In this document: piece after piece, positions 1 through 8,568 of the stretch
Numbering within the stretch: the first letter of the stretch is position 1
How the letters are laid out: each line of letters opens with the position of its first letter
NCBI GenBank assembly: GCA_028287115.1
Contig: JAQBQF010000099.1
Span: 1 to 43,716, forward strand
Direction: 5' to 3'
From: Myxococcales bacterium
GTDB lineage: Bacteria > Myxococcota_A > Polyangia > Haliangiales > Haliangiaceae
Length of the DNA stretch: 43,716 nucleotides
Notes under the pieces: model-generated
What the model saw: the letters and a program-made list of their open reading frames with translations, nothing else
Database searches by the model: none
Told to the model about the DNA's origin: nothing
Program-made: the position numbers and the translations under genes

Positions 1-8
1 CACGACGG

Positions 9-161
9 CTCAGCGCGACCGACCGCTCAGCACGAGCGACGGTTCAGCGCGAGCGACGGTTCAGCGCGAGCGACGGTTCAGCACGAGCGACGGATCAGCG
101 CGAGCGACGGTTCAGCGCGAGCGACGGTTCAGCGCGAGCGACGGTTCAGCGCGAGCGACGA
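9..161. repeat. 17-bp tandem repeat, about 9 copies
   Basis: Nine head-to-tail copies of a 17-bp unit (plus-strand form TTCAGCGCGAGCGACGG) start at about 9, 26, 43, 60, 77, 94, 111, 128 and 145. Copies differ at only a few positions (GCGCG or GCACG; TT, CT or AT at the start). The first bases of the window look like the end of another copy, so the array probably continues to the left. The last copy lies inside the GH31 gene: read on the minus strand it supplies the codons for the terminal R-R-S-R and the TGA stop. There are no unique spacers, so this is not a CRISPR array. Confidence 0.9.
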
Positions 162-3133
162 ACGAGCATCAAGCCGGCGAGCGCGATCAGCAGCAAGCAA
201 CCAGCCGCCCGACCGCCACCGCCGGTGCGACAGCCGCAACCTGCATCGCCCGGCATCGGGTCGACAGGGCCCGCGGTGCCGGAGAGCACGAGGGTCGTGC
301 TGTTGCCCGCATGCGCGATCTTGATCTGCACGAACGTACCGTCATAGGCCCAGCCTTCGGCTGCCGTGGCGAGATCCGCCGGAGCGGCTTCCGCGAGGGC
401 CGTACCGTCGCGCGTCACGCTCACGGGATGCGCGCTCGAGTACACCTCGAACGTCACCATCCGTGCGATCGACGTCACCGAGATCGTCGTCGTATGCGTG
501 CTCGCGTCGCACGTGATGTCGGTGCCGTCGTAGACGACGACGTGCGACGTCGCGCTCGGATAGATCAGGAAGTCGAGCGAGCCATCGGGCGTCTTGATCT
601 CCGAGTTCCCGACATAGCTCGCGTCGGCCAGCGACTGCACGTCCGGAGAGATCCGCGGAATGATCGCGCCTTCGCGCACGTACAGCGGAAGCTGGGTCGC
701 CGTTCCGCTCCAGCTCACCGAGGCGCCACCGGCGACGTGCGAGCTCGTCCAGTAGTCGAACCAGCCGCCGGCAGGCAGGTAGACCGCGCGCGTCGTCGCG
801 TTCGCGGTCAGTACCGGCGCGACCAGCAAGTCTCCGCCGAGCCCGTACTCGTCGGAGCTCGCGAGCGCATTCGGATCCGACGAATCGATCAGCGGCAGCG
901 GCCGGATCAGCGGGATGCCATCCATGCTCGCTTGTTTGGCGTACGTATAGAGGTACGGAAACAGTGCGGTGTGAAGCTGCGCGTACGCGCGATAGTTGTC
1001 GAGCGCGACCTGGCCATAGCTCCACGGATATTGCAGCCCCGCCGTGATCTGCCGGTGCATCTGCATCACCGGCGACAACGCACCGAACTGGGTCCACCGC
1101 ATGAACAGATCTTCGGGCGTCGCGCTCGCATTGCGATCTTGATAGCCGCCGATGTCGCTGCCCCACGTCGAGTATCCGCTCATCGCCGACGACAAGCCCG
1201 CTTGCACGACGCTCGGCAAGCCGTTACCCGCGCCGAAGTTTGGCTCGTTGTCGCCCGCCCACAGCGCGGGAAAGCTCTGCGTGCCGGTGAACCCGCTGCG
1301 CGCGAACACGATCCCATCGAGGCCGAGCACGCTCCACACCGTCTTGAGATACTCGACGCAGTAGCCGTTGCGCATCTCGCTGCCGTTGCGCCCGTCGTGA
1401 TAGCTCGCCGTCAGTGGGATGTAGTCGGCCTCGCCGTCGTCGGTCTTGAAACCGGCGATCGCGCCGCCGCTCGCGTCGACGAGCAGCTGTAGTTGCGTCG
1501 TGAACCAACTCCGCGCCGCGGGATTCGTGAAGTCGACTGGGCTGCCATCGCCCTTCCACCACGTCGTGACGAGCGGCGCGCCGTTCGGCGACGACCGCAC
1601 GAAGTAGCCGTTCGCGGCGGCCGTATCATAGATCGCGGCGCGTCCGAGGTTCTGCCCCGCGATCCATTCGTCGTTCGATCGAACGTTGATGAAAGGCGTC
1701 AGCCAGACGACGACCTTGAAGCCGTTGTGCTTCAAGAACGCCATCATCTCGGCGGACGACGTGAAGCCCGGATACAGCTGGCCCTCGTACGTGCCGCCCG
1801 CCGAGAACTGCGTCATGTTCCAGGCGAAGTCGTTGTAAGCGATCTCCCACGGCGAATCGAACACGAACACCGAACCGGGAATCTTCTGCGCGAGCAGCTT
1901 CCCGACGACGTAGCGAACCTCACCGCCGTCGCGCCAGGCGTCCGACGAGATCCACGGACCGAACACCCACGGTGGCGGCAAGGCCGGCCGACCCGCGTAG
2001 CCGGTGTAACGCGTGAGCACGTCGCGCAGCGATGGTCCGCCGACGAGGTTGACCGCGAGCGTGTGGAACGCGAGGTGCGCGACGAAGCGATCGGGCGCGC
2101 TCGCGCGCATGTCGAAGTCGCTCTCGGCCGTCGAGTCGAGGTGAAAGCCGTACCCGCGGCTACTCATGAACCACGGCGCGACCATGTACGAGTGATCGCC
2201 TTTGTCACCGGCGGTATCCGACGTGATCACGTGGACGATCTTGCCCGCTTGATCGAGCGAGTTGAACTTCTCGCCGAAGCCGTAGAAGTGCTCGGTCGAA
2301 TCGCTCGCCGCGGCGATCTGCGTCTCGGTCGGTGCGGCGCCGCCCCAGTTGACGACCTCGTAGCGCAGCACCCCGGTCGACGAGAACGTCAATTGCGCGG
2401 TGATCATCTGGCGACCGAGAGCTTGCTGCAGCTCGAGTCCATTCCCGAGCGATGACTGCGAGATCACGCGTCCGATCGGCAGCCAGTTGCCATCGATCTT
2501 CGCCGACGGAGGCGCGAGATTGATCTGCAGCGGTGTGGCACCGGTGCCCGGCCCGACGAGCGCGATGTGACCGGAGTCGGAGTAGATCCGCGATTCCCAC
2601 GCGCCGTCGTTGTGCGAGATGAAGCTGCCGGCGGGATCGAGCGGCCAGTCGACGCCGAACGCGTACGGAGCGGCCTGTGCAGTCGGCTCGTCGATCGTCG
2701 CGTGGCTCGTAGCGTCGTTGCCGTAGATGAACGTCGTCGCGTGATCGCTGTAGGCGATCCGCAAGTAGTATTCGATGACGTCACCCGAGCGGAGCGCGTT
2801 GCCGGGAATCGTCGCGACGAAGTACTTGTTGTTGCCGCTCTGCGAGACGAACGTCATCGGGACCGTCGTCCACGCGGTATCGGAGATCCGGCGGAACAGG
2901 ACCGCGCTACCCGTCTGGAGCTGGTTGCCCGGGGTGCCGCCGGTGCCGGCGAACTGGTTACCGCTGTACACCTGGACGTCGGTCCCAGCGGTGATGCCAT
3001 GAACCGGCGACCGCATCGTCGCGATCCCCGGCTCGGCGCCGGTCGGGACATGCCACGCGTTCCCGGGAGTCAGCGCGTGGGCGGGCGCACACCAACCGGC
3101 GATCAAAAAGATGACAGCGAGCGCACGCAGCAT
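146..3133 (-). CDS. Secreted GH31 glycoside hydrolase with MYXO-CTERM tail
   Basis: A 995-residue family 31 glycosidase (alpha-glucosidase or alpha-xylosidase type) that would cleave alpha-linked oligosaccharides by a retaining mechanism. A signal peptide covers about residues 1-20 (cut near AHA-LT). A beta-rich N-terminal region is followed by the TIM barrel. The nucleophile is D565 in FKTDDGE, which resembles the KTDFGE motif of YicI-type alpha-xylosidases; the acid/base is D628 in WAGDNE. The spacing of 63 residues fits the family. The C-terminus has a Cys-Gly-Cys motif, a Gly-rich stretch, a hydrophobic helix and an Arg-rich end, the MYXO-CTERM arrangement that implies processing and surface anchoring. 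The Arg tail and stop codon are encoded by a tandem-repeat unit. The gene stands alone on the minus strand. Family is sure; substrate is not. Confidence 0.93.
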   Translation of the reverse strand: MLRALAVIFLIAGWCAPAHALTPGNAWHVPTGAEPGIATMRSPVHGITAGTDVQVYSGNQFAGTGGTPGNQLQTGSAVLFRRISDTAWTTVPMTFVSQSGNNKYFVATIPGNALRSGDVIEYYLRIAYSDHATTFIYGNDATSHATIDEPTAQAAPYAFGVDWPLDPAGSFISHNDGAWESRIYSDSGHIALVGPGTGATPLQINLAPPSAKIDGNWLPIGRVISQSSLGNGLELQQALGRQMITAQLTFSSTGVLRYEVVNWGGAAPTETQIAAASDSTEHFYGFGEKFNSLDQAGKIVHVITSDTAGDKGDHSYMVAPWFMSSRGYGFHLDSTAESDFDMRASAPDRFVAHLAFHTLAVNLVGGPSLRDVLTRYTGYAGRPALPPPWVFGPWISSDAWRDGGEVRYVVGKLLAQKIPGSVFVFDSPWEIAYNDFAWNMTQFSAGGTYEGQLYPGFTSSAEMMAFLKHNGFKVVVWLTPFINVRSNDEWIAGQNLGRAAIYDTAAANGYFVRSSPNGAPLVTTWWKGDGSPVDFTNPAARSWFTTQLQLLVDASGGAIAGFKTDDGEADYIPLTASYHDGRNGSEMRNGYCVEYLKTVWSVLGLDGIVFARSGFTGTQSFPALWAGDNEPNFGAGNGLPSVVQAGLSSAMSGYSTWGSDIGGYQDRNASATPEDLFMRWTQFGALSPVMQMHRQITAGLQYPWSYGQVALDNYRAYAQLHTALFPYLYTYAKQASMDGIPLIRPLPLIDSSDPNALASSDEYGLGGDLLVAPVLTANATTRAVYLPAGGWFDYWTSSHVAGGASVSWSGTATQLPLYVREGAIIPRISPDVQSLADASYVGNSEIKTPDGSLDFLIYPSATSHVVVYDGTDITCDASTHTTTISVTSIARMVTFEVYSSAHPVSVTRDGTALAEAAPADLATAAEGWAYDGTFVQIKIAHAGNSTTLVLSGTAGPVDPMPGDAGCGCRTGGGGRAAGCLLLIALAGLMLVRRSR

Positions 3134-3534
3134 GAACCACCGGACTCGAGCAGGACACGTGCCGACGATGATCCCTCGACGGGTCGCAAGCCGATCAACG
3201 AATCCCGACGGTTAGCAGCAAACGTATCGGCCAGTCGAGTAGCCGGTCGCAACATGTGTTGCGTCCGGCAGCGCCGGCGTGGGTCGGGATGACCCCGTCG
3301 ACGACCGGTGGCGACCTCAGATCACCGCCAAGGCGCGGAGGCGCCAAGGTCAGAGAGAGATCTTTTCTTGAATCGAGGATCTTCAAACGAGGTCAACGCG
3401 TTTCGCACTCGTCGAGCCGGGCACACCGGGAACCAAGGTGACCATCCTGTGTCCGACAAAACACTCTTGGTCCCGTCTTGGCATCTTGGGGTTTATCCGC
3501 TCGGCTCCGTCTTGGCGCCTCCGCGTCTTGGCGG
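3134..3534. other. Intergenic region with inverted dispersed repeats
   Basis: This 401-bp gap between the eboD stop and the GH31 start has no convincing coding frame. It holds two inverted copies of a 25-bp repeat (3324-3348 and 3511-3535), listed separately. The part near 3134-3300 should contain the GH31 promoter, but I see no clear -35/-10 pair. Confidence 0.6.
3324..3348 (+). repeat. Dispersed 25-bp extragenic repeat, copy 1
   Basis: The sequence begins ACCGCCAAGGCGCGGAGGCG and ends CCAAG. It matches, in the opposite orientation and with one mismatch, the copy at 3511-3535. Sequences of this type (CGCCAAG, a GC-rich core, GCGCCAAG) occur as scattered extragenic repeats in various bacteria. 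The two copies could pair as a long stem with a loop of about 160 nt. Confidence 0.75.
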
Positions 3535-3535
3535 T
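3511..3535 (-). repeat. Dispersed 25-bp extragenic repeat, copy 2 (inverted)
   Basis: The reverse complement of 3324-3348 with a single G/A difference. It ends exactly at the stop codon of the eboD homologue (TAA on the minus strand, 3537-3535), so the element lies immediately after the gene and could help end or protect its transcript. Confidence 0.75.
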
Positions 3536-4719
3536 TATCCGAGCTGCGCCGCTACTCGCCGCGCCGGATCGAGCTGCTCGATCGCGCGCGCGAGCAGTGC
3601 ACCGTCGATCTCGCGGACTTCGATCGGATGACCGAGCCCGCTCACCAGCGTCAGGCACAGCTCGCCGCCGAGGTGCTCGCGAAACTCGCCGAGCCCGGCG
3701 GATAGCGCCGGATCTCGCAACACGTCGTGCCACACCGGCAGCCCGAGCCGACCGAGGAGCCCGACGATCGCCGCGTATTCGCGCTCGGAGAGCAGTCCGG
3801 CCTCGACCGCATAGCGGCTGTCGAGTGCCATGCCGATCGCGACCGCTTCGCCGTGACGAACCGCATGCTCGGTCAGCATCTCGAGCTTGTGCGCGGCCCA
3901 GTGGCCGAAGTCGAGTGGTCGTGCGTTGCCTTGTTCGAACGGATCGCCGCCGCCCGCGATGTGCGCGAGGTGAAGCTCCGCGCAGCGGTGGATCATGTGC
4001 TCGACGGCTTCCGTCTCGAACGCGGCGAGCGCGGCGGCATGCTCGACGAGCCACGTGAAGAATCCGGCGTCGCGGATCAGGGCGACCTTGACCGCTTCTG
4101 CCATACCGGCGATCCGATCGCGCGGCTCGAGCGTCGCCAGGAATCGGCTGTCGTTGATCACCGCGAACGGCGCGGCGAACGTGCCGAGAAAATTCTTCGC
4201 GCCGAACGCGTTGATCCCGTTCTTGACGCCGACGCCCGCGTCGTTCTGCCCGAGCACGGTCGTCGGCATCCGGACGAGCCGCACGCCGCGATGGAGCGTC
4301 GCCGCCGCGTAACCGACGACATCGAGCATCGCGCCGCCTCCGATCGCGATCACGAACGAGTGACGATCGATGTGGAGTGCCGCGAGGCGCCGATGCAGCT
4401 CGTCGACGATCGACGCCTGCTTCGCGGGCTCTCCGCCGGGCACGGTCCACGGTGGTGCCGCGAGCTCGAGATCGTGATGTCGCGCGTACGCTTCGATATC
4501 GGCGAACAGCTCCGGCCACCGCGCCGCGACGCCGCCGTCGACGATCGCGACGAACCGATGACGCCGCCCGGGCTCCCGCCGTGACAGCGTCGCCGCGACG
4601 CTTGCGTTATCGCGCGCGAATGCGGTGCGCGTGAACACGACCGGGTACTCGAGCGCGAACGCGATGCGCTGAAGGATCGAGTCGCCCACCGCGGTTAGTA
4701 TCCCAGGTCGCGCGGCCAC
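3535..4719 (-). CDS. eboD: EboD-type 3-dehydroquinate synthase-like protein
   Basis: A 394-residue member of the 3-dehydroquinate synthase superfamily. The fit is to the EboD subgroup rather than to housekeeping AroB, judging from the N-terminal VVFTRTAF segment, the NAD-binding GGGAMLDVVGYAAA, the run PTTVLGQNDAGVGVKNGINA and the stretch LDFGHWAAHKLE. Likely zinc ligands are E208 (in GMAEAVKV), H273 (in FGHWAAH) and H289 (in RHGEAV), all present, so an active cyclase fold is expected. The substrate is probably a sugar phosphate but is unknown for Ebo proteins. The gene starts 22 bp after the sugar dehydrogenase gene and is the last of a minus-strand run with eboB and eboA. Subgroup assignment is from remembered motifs. 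Confidence 0.85.
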   Translation of the reverse strand: MAARPGILTAVGDSILQRIAFALEYPVVFTRTAFARDNASVAATLSRREPGRRHRFVAIVDGGVAARWPELFADIEAYARHHDLELAAPPWTVPGGEPAKQASIVDELHRRLAALHIDRHSFVIAIGGGAMLDVVGYAAATLHRGVRLVRMPTTVLGQNDAGVGVKNGINAFGAKNFLGTFAAPFAVINDSRFLATLEPRDRIAGMAEAVKVALIRDAGFFTWLVEHAAALAAFETEAVEHMIHRCAELHLAHIAGGGDPFEQGNARPLDFGHWAAHKLEMLTEHAVRHGEAVAIGMALDSRYAVEAGLLSEREYAAIVGLLGRLGLPVWHDVLRDPALSAGLGEFREHLGGELCLTLVSGLGHPIEVREIDGALLARAIEQLDPARRVAAQLG

Positions 4720-4741
4720 ATGCGACTGCGCAGTCGTCGAC

Positions 4742-7564
4742 TCAGAACTGTCCCCAGGTACCCGTCAAGCTGACGCTCGTCTGGTTCGGAATCGCCAGCT
4801 CGCGATTGCGGGTATTCGTCCGCAGATCCGGCTCCCACTGCAGCACGTTGCCTTGCTGGTCGAGGATCGTCGCCTTGAGCTGGAGGTTCATGCCCTGCGG
4901 GACGACGAACTTGCCGCGCCACACACCGGTCCACTGTCCGTTGACCAGAACGCCGGTCAGCGGCACGCCGCCGGCCGAGGTCCAGTTGCCGAGCACGTCG
5001 ACGTTGCCGGTGATCCACAAGTCCTGGCCCGGCGTGGTGAACGCTGCGCCGTTGATCTCGATCGAGACCTCACACACCGGGACCGACGGCGAGTTGGCCT
5101 GGTTAGCCCAGTCGCGCGCGGCGCCGCGACCCGGCGTGTCGCGCTGCAACCGATCGAACATCAACTTCGCCTGCGGCATGTACAGGGTCGTCGAGCGCGT
5201 CGGGTCGGTCGGGTCATCGACGATGTAGTGCTCGAGCACCGAGCGGTCGCCGAGCGTCGACGAGAGCGCTTGGAAGTTGGCGTAGTTTCCGAGGTCGAGC
5301 GCGTTGGAACGGTGGCAGCCCATGCAGTACCGCGAAGCAACCGTGACCCACGTGTTCGCCTTCGCGTTGACGAGCGCCGCGCTCTCGCCGGTTCGCGGGC
5401 CCCACGTGCGCGGCATCAGCGCGGAATCATCGGGTGCGCGCACGACGACCGGATTGCGCGAGCTGTACAGCGCGTCGATGTAGTCATTCGTGCCCGCGAT
5501 CGCGTGATCCGTGCCCGTCACCGCGCCTTGCGCCTCGGTGCGAAGTGCAGCGTTCGCGGTGTGCGCTGCATCGTTGAGCACGGCCCACTTCTCTTGCGCT
5601 TGGCTGCGCGTCAGCGTCGATTCTTGGACGAGGATCGTCGCCTGGCCGCTCGGCGCATTCGCAGAGAGATCCGAGCGCGGCTCCCACTCGCGGAAGATCG
5701 AGCCGAGATCCGGAGAGCCGCCGGGACCCGCGTACTTGCCGGAGTGACACGTCGTGCAGAGCTCTGGGATGAACTTCTTGCCTTCGGAATCGAGCACCGC
5801 CGAGGTCGACAGCTTGCCGTCCGGACCGAACACGTAAAACCGCGTGAAGCCTTCGGGGCTGACGTCCATCGTCACGGTGCCGAGGTTGCCGGTGAGGGCA
5901 GGATTCTTGTCGGCCTCGTTGCGCCAGTTGCGGACGCGACAACCACCGACGCCGCGGCCGACCTTCGCCGTGCACACCATGTCGCGCCAGAAGCCGAGAT
6001 CCAGCGCGTTCTGATAGTACGCCGCCACGGTCGGCAACGTCGTGCCACCGGACTTGAAGGTCTGCTGCTCCCAGCGATCCTCGGTGAACGGCTGGCCGTT
6101 GACGAGCAGCGTGTCGGGATCGAGGCCGGGGATGATCGATTTGTAATACGCGCGCGCGCCGGAGTCCGTGCCGATGCCGGAGCGCATGAGGAACTTGTAG
6201 GGAGGTGCTTGTCCCGTTGCAGGGTGCGACGTGCCCGCGGTCAGCTTGAAGATGCCACCGCGGAGCAGATCCATCACGTAGATCTCGCCGTCGGGATCCT
6301 GCGCGAAGCCGGAGATCGCGTGCGGCAACTGGCCGAGCACTTCCGGCGCCTTCTTGCCATTCTCGTTGAAGATGCCGAATACGGTGCCGGGCGTGAAGTT
6401 GCCGAAGATGTAGTCGCCGCGCAGCAGCGGCATGTCGTGGCCGTGATAGACGAAGCCGCCGATCACCGCATTGACGTTGGTGCCGTGCTGGAGCTCGACG
6501 ATCGGATCGATCGAGCCGAGCACGTCGCAGGGATTGCGGCCGGGCGCGCAATGCCGCGCCTCGCGCGGGCCCCAGCCGTAGTTCCCGCCGAGCGTGATCT
6601 GGTTGATCTCTTCGAACGCATCCTGACCGACGTCGCCGGCCCAGATCGTGCCATCGGTGTCGAAGCTCCAGCGCCACGGATTGCGCAGGCCGGTCGCGAA
6701 GATCTCGGGACGGCCGCCGCCGGTCGCGAACGGGTTGTCGCTCGGAATGCCGTAGGGGAGCACGCGGCGATGGTTGCCATCGACGGTGTCGTGATCGATC
6801 ATGACGGGACCGCCGCCGGCTTCGGCGCGGAATCGGAACGTCTCGTTGGTTTTCGCAAGATCGGTCGGATCGACCGAGGTCGAGTGGACGTCGATGCGCA
6901 GCATCTTGCCGTACAGCGCGTTCACGTTCTGACCGAACGAGTTCTTGTCGAACGACGGGCCACCGTCACCGACCGAGACGTAGAGGAACCCGTCCTGGCC
7001 GAAGCCGACCATGCCGGCGTTGTGCTCGTCGGCGGTCTTGTCCATCTCGAGGAGGATCTGTTCCGAGCTCGAGGGGAACGTGTTGCCGCGATCGGAGCTC
7101 GTGAACCGCGACAGGCGCCAGCGCAGGCGCGTGTTGTTGTTCGGGTCGCTTGGATTGATCGCGTCGTAGGTCACGTACATGACCGCGACATCGGGGAAGC
7201 TTGGATCGAGTGCGATCGCGTTGAGGCCGGCCTCGAAGTGCGGCGGCGCGTTCATCTTCACTTTGCCGGCGAGATCGAGCGCGATGCCCGCGTGATCCGG
7301 ATCGCCGCTGGTGTCGAACGTGCGGACCGTGCCGCTATGCTCGACGACGTAGGCGCGGTTCTTGTCCTTGGGCGAGAACACCATCTGGACCGGGAAGCTG
7401 AACGTCAGCCGCGGAAACACCCGCGACTCGGCGATCCCCGGGACCAGTGCGTTCGAATCGCACTTCTCACCGACGCAGTTGACGTCGGTGATGGGGGTGC
7501 CGTCGCTACCGCCGGCGCACCCGACCACCACCACGGCCTGAAGCAGAACGCTCGCCTTGCGCAT
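4742..7564 (-). CDS. Lipoprotein PQQ sugar dehydrogenase-cytochrome c-CBM20 fusion
   Basis: A 940-residue three-part protein. The start at 7564 gives a lipoprotein signal ending VVVVGC; an upstream ATG at 7603 would add 13 residues and spoil it. Residues about 40-440 form a glucose/sorbosone dehydrogenase-type PQQ propeller (ATGLRNPWRWSFD, GDVGQDAFEEINQ). The middle region carries two class c haem sites, C603-T-T-C-H607 and C747-M-G-C-H751. Residues about 835-940 are a CBM20-like starch-binding domain (DLWITGNVDVLGNW, LQWEPDLRTNTR). It would oxidise an aldose in the periplasm or at the surface and pass electrons through its own haems. It lies between eboB and eboD on the same strand, 119 bp after eboB and 22 bp before eboD. 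The haem linker is not assigned to a known domain. Confidence 0.88.
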   Translation of the reverse strand: MRKASVLLQAVVVVGCAGGSDGTPITDVNCVGEKCDSNALVPGIAESRVFPRLTFSFPVQMVFSPKDKNRAYVVEHSGTVRTFDTSGDPDHAGIALDLAGKVKMNAPPHFEAGLNAIALDPSFPDVAVMYVTYDAINPSDPNNNTRLRWRLSRFTSSDRGNTFPSSSEQILLEMDKTADEHNAGMVGFGQDGFLYVSVGDGGPSFDKNSFGQNVNALYGKMLRIDVHSTSVDPTDLAKTNETFRFRAEAGGGPVMIDHDTVDGNHRRVLPYGIPSDNPFATGGGRPEIFATGLRNPWRWSFDTDGTIWAGDVGQDAFEEINQITLGGNYGWGPREARHCAPGRNPCDVLGSIDPIVELQHGTNVNAVIGGFVYHGHDMPLLRGDYIFGNFTPGTVFGIFNENGKKAPEVLGQLPHAISGFAQDPDGEIYVMDLLRGGIFKLTAGTSHPATGQAPPYKFLMRSGIGTDSGARAYYKSIIPGLDPDTLLVNGQPFTEDRWEQQTFKSGGTTLPTVAAYYQNALDLGFWRDMVCTAKVGRGVGGCRVRNWRNEADKNPALTGNLGTVTMDVSPEGFTRFYVFGPDGKLSTSAVLDSEGKKFIPELCTTCHSGKYAGPGGSPDLGSIFREWEPRSDLSANAPSGQATILVQESTLTRSQAQEKWAVLNDAAHTANAALRTEAQGAVTGTDHAIAGTNDYIDALYSSRNPVVVRAPDDSALMPRTWGPRTGESAALVNAKANTWVTVASRYCMGCHRSNALDLGNYANFQALSSTLGDRSVLEHYIVDDPTDPTRSTTLYMPQAKLMFDRLQRDTPGRGAARDWANQANSPSVPVCEVSIEINGAAFTTPGQDLWITGNVDVLGNWTSAGGVPLTGVLVNGQWTGVWRGKFVVPQGMNLQLKATILDQQGNVLQWEPDLRTNTRNRELAIPNQTSVSLTGTWGQF

Positions 7565-7683
7565 GGGGTCAACCCGAGCAAGGCACATGCCTCGCGCCCG
7601 CAAGACGGTTCGGACACTTGGCCCCGGCTACTCGAGTTGCCGGCTTGACGGGTTTGCCCAGCCAGCGCGGCCCATGTCCTGAA

Positions 7684-8568
7684 CTATTTCGTCTTGCGGG
7701 GCGTTTGGCCGCGCAACACGGAGTTGCCTTCGAATAGCTGGGCCTGATCGAACGTGGCAGGGCCGCCGAGATCGGCGGCGTCGATCCGCCCTGTCTGGCC
7801 GAAGAAGGCGATCGGGTTGCTCCAGACGATCGTCTCGATGTCGGCTTCGGTCACGCCCGCGGCGCGCATCGCGTCTGCGGTCTTGGGGACCTTCAAGGGA
7901 TCGCTCACGCCCCAGTCCGCGGCGCTGTTGACGATGATCCTTGAAGGACCGTACTTGCGCACGAGCGCCGCCATGCGCGGCTCGTCCATCTTGGTGTTCG
8001 GGTAGATCGAATGGCCGGCCCAACACCCGGTCGCGAGCACGAGCGGAAGCGTCTCTTCGTTGTTGTGGTCGATCAACACGCGCTGTTCCGGAAACCGCTG
8101 CTCCTTGACGAGCGCGAGGCTGCGCTCGGTGCCGCGCTTCTTATCGCGATGTGGCGTGTGCACGAGCACCGGGAGATCGAACTTCTTCGCGAGCTCGAGC
8201 TGCGCGGCGAAGTACTTGTCCTCCGCGGCCGTCTGATCGTCGAAGCCGATCTCTCCAACGCCGACGACGCCGTCTTTTCCGAGATAGTGCGTGATCAGCT
8301 CCATCACGCCGTCCGCGACGTCGGGGTTGTTCGCTTCCTTCGGGTTGAGTCCGATCGTGCAGAAGTGCGTGATCCCGAACTGACTCGCGCGAAAGCGTTC
8401 CCAGCCGAGCAGTGCCTGAAAATAATCGTCGAACGTCGCGACCTTCGTGCGCGGCTGCCCGAGCCAGAACGCGGGCTCGATGATCGCGCGGATGCCTGCC
8501 TTGGCCATCGCCTCGTAATCGTCGGTGGTCCGGCTCGTCATGTGGATGTGCGGATCGAAGAGCTTCAT
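7684..8568 (-). CDS. eboB: EboB-type TatD-like metal-dependent hydrolase
   Basis: A 294-residue TIM-barrel amidohydrolase of the TatD family. Metal ligands are visible: H7 and H9 (DPHIHM), E106 (VGEIGFD), H137 (LVHTPH), a His in LIDHNNEE and D218 (NSAADWG). The early stretch IIEPAFWLGQPR fits the Ebo-associated subgroup rather than the DNase TatD. The start at 8568 is chosen because it overlaps the end of eboA by 4 bp (ATGA), indicating translational coupling; a longer frame upstream is Arg-rich and is the shadow of eboA. The reaction is unknown. Confidence 0.87.
   Translation of the reverse strand: MKLFDPHIHMTSRTTDDYEAMAKAGIRAIIEPAFWLGQPRTKVATFDDYFQALLGWERFRASQFGITHFCTIGLNPKEANNPDVADGVMELITHYLGKDGVVGVGEIGFDDQTAAEDKYFAAQLELAKKFDLPVLVHTPHRDKKRGTERSLALVKEQRFPEQRVLIDHNNEETLPLVLATGCWAGHSIYPNTKMDEPRMAALVRKYGPSRIIVNSAADWGVSDPLKVPKTADAMRAAGVTEADIETIVWSNPIAFFGQTGRIDAADLGGPATFDQAQLFEGNSVLRGQTPRKTK

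Noticed and set aside
9..161. The 17-bp repeats as a CRISPR array
   Set aside because: Units are head-to-tail with no unique spacers, and no cas gene is present.
4853..7648. A 931-codon open frame on the plus strand opposite the sugar dehydrogenase gene
   Set aside because: Arg/Ala/Val/Asp-rich with no recognisable domain; it is the complement of a real gene with clear motifs. High GC leaves such antisense frames open.
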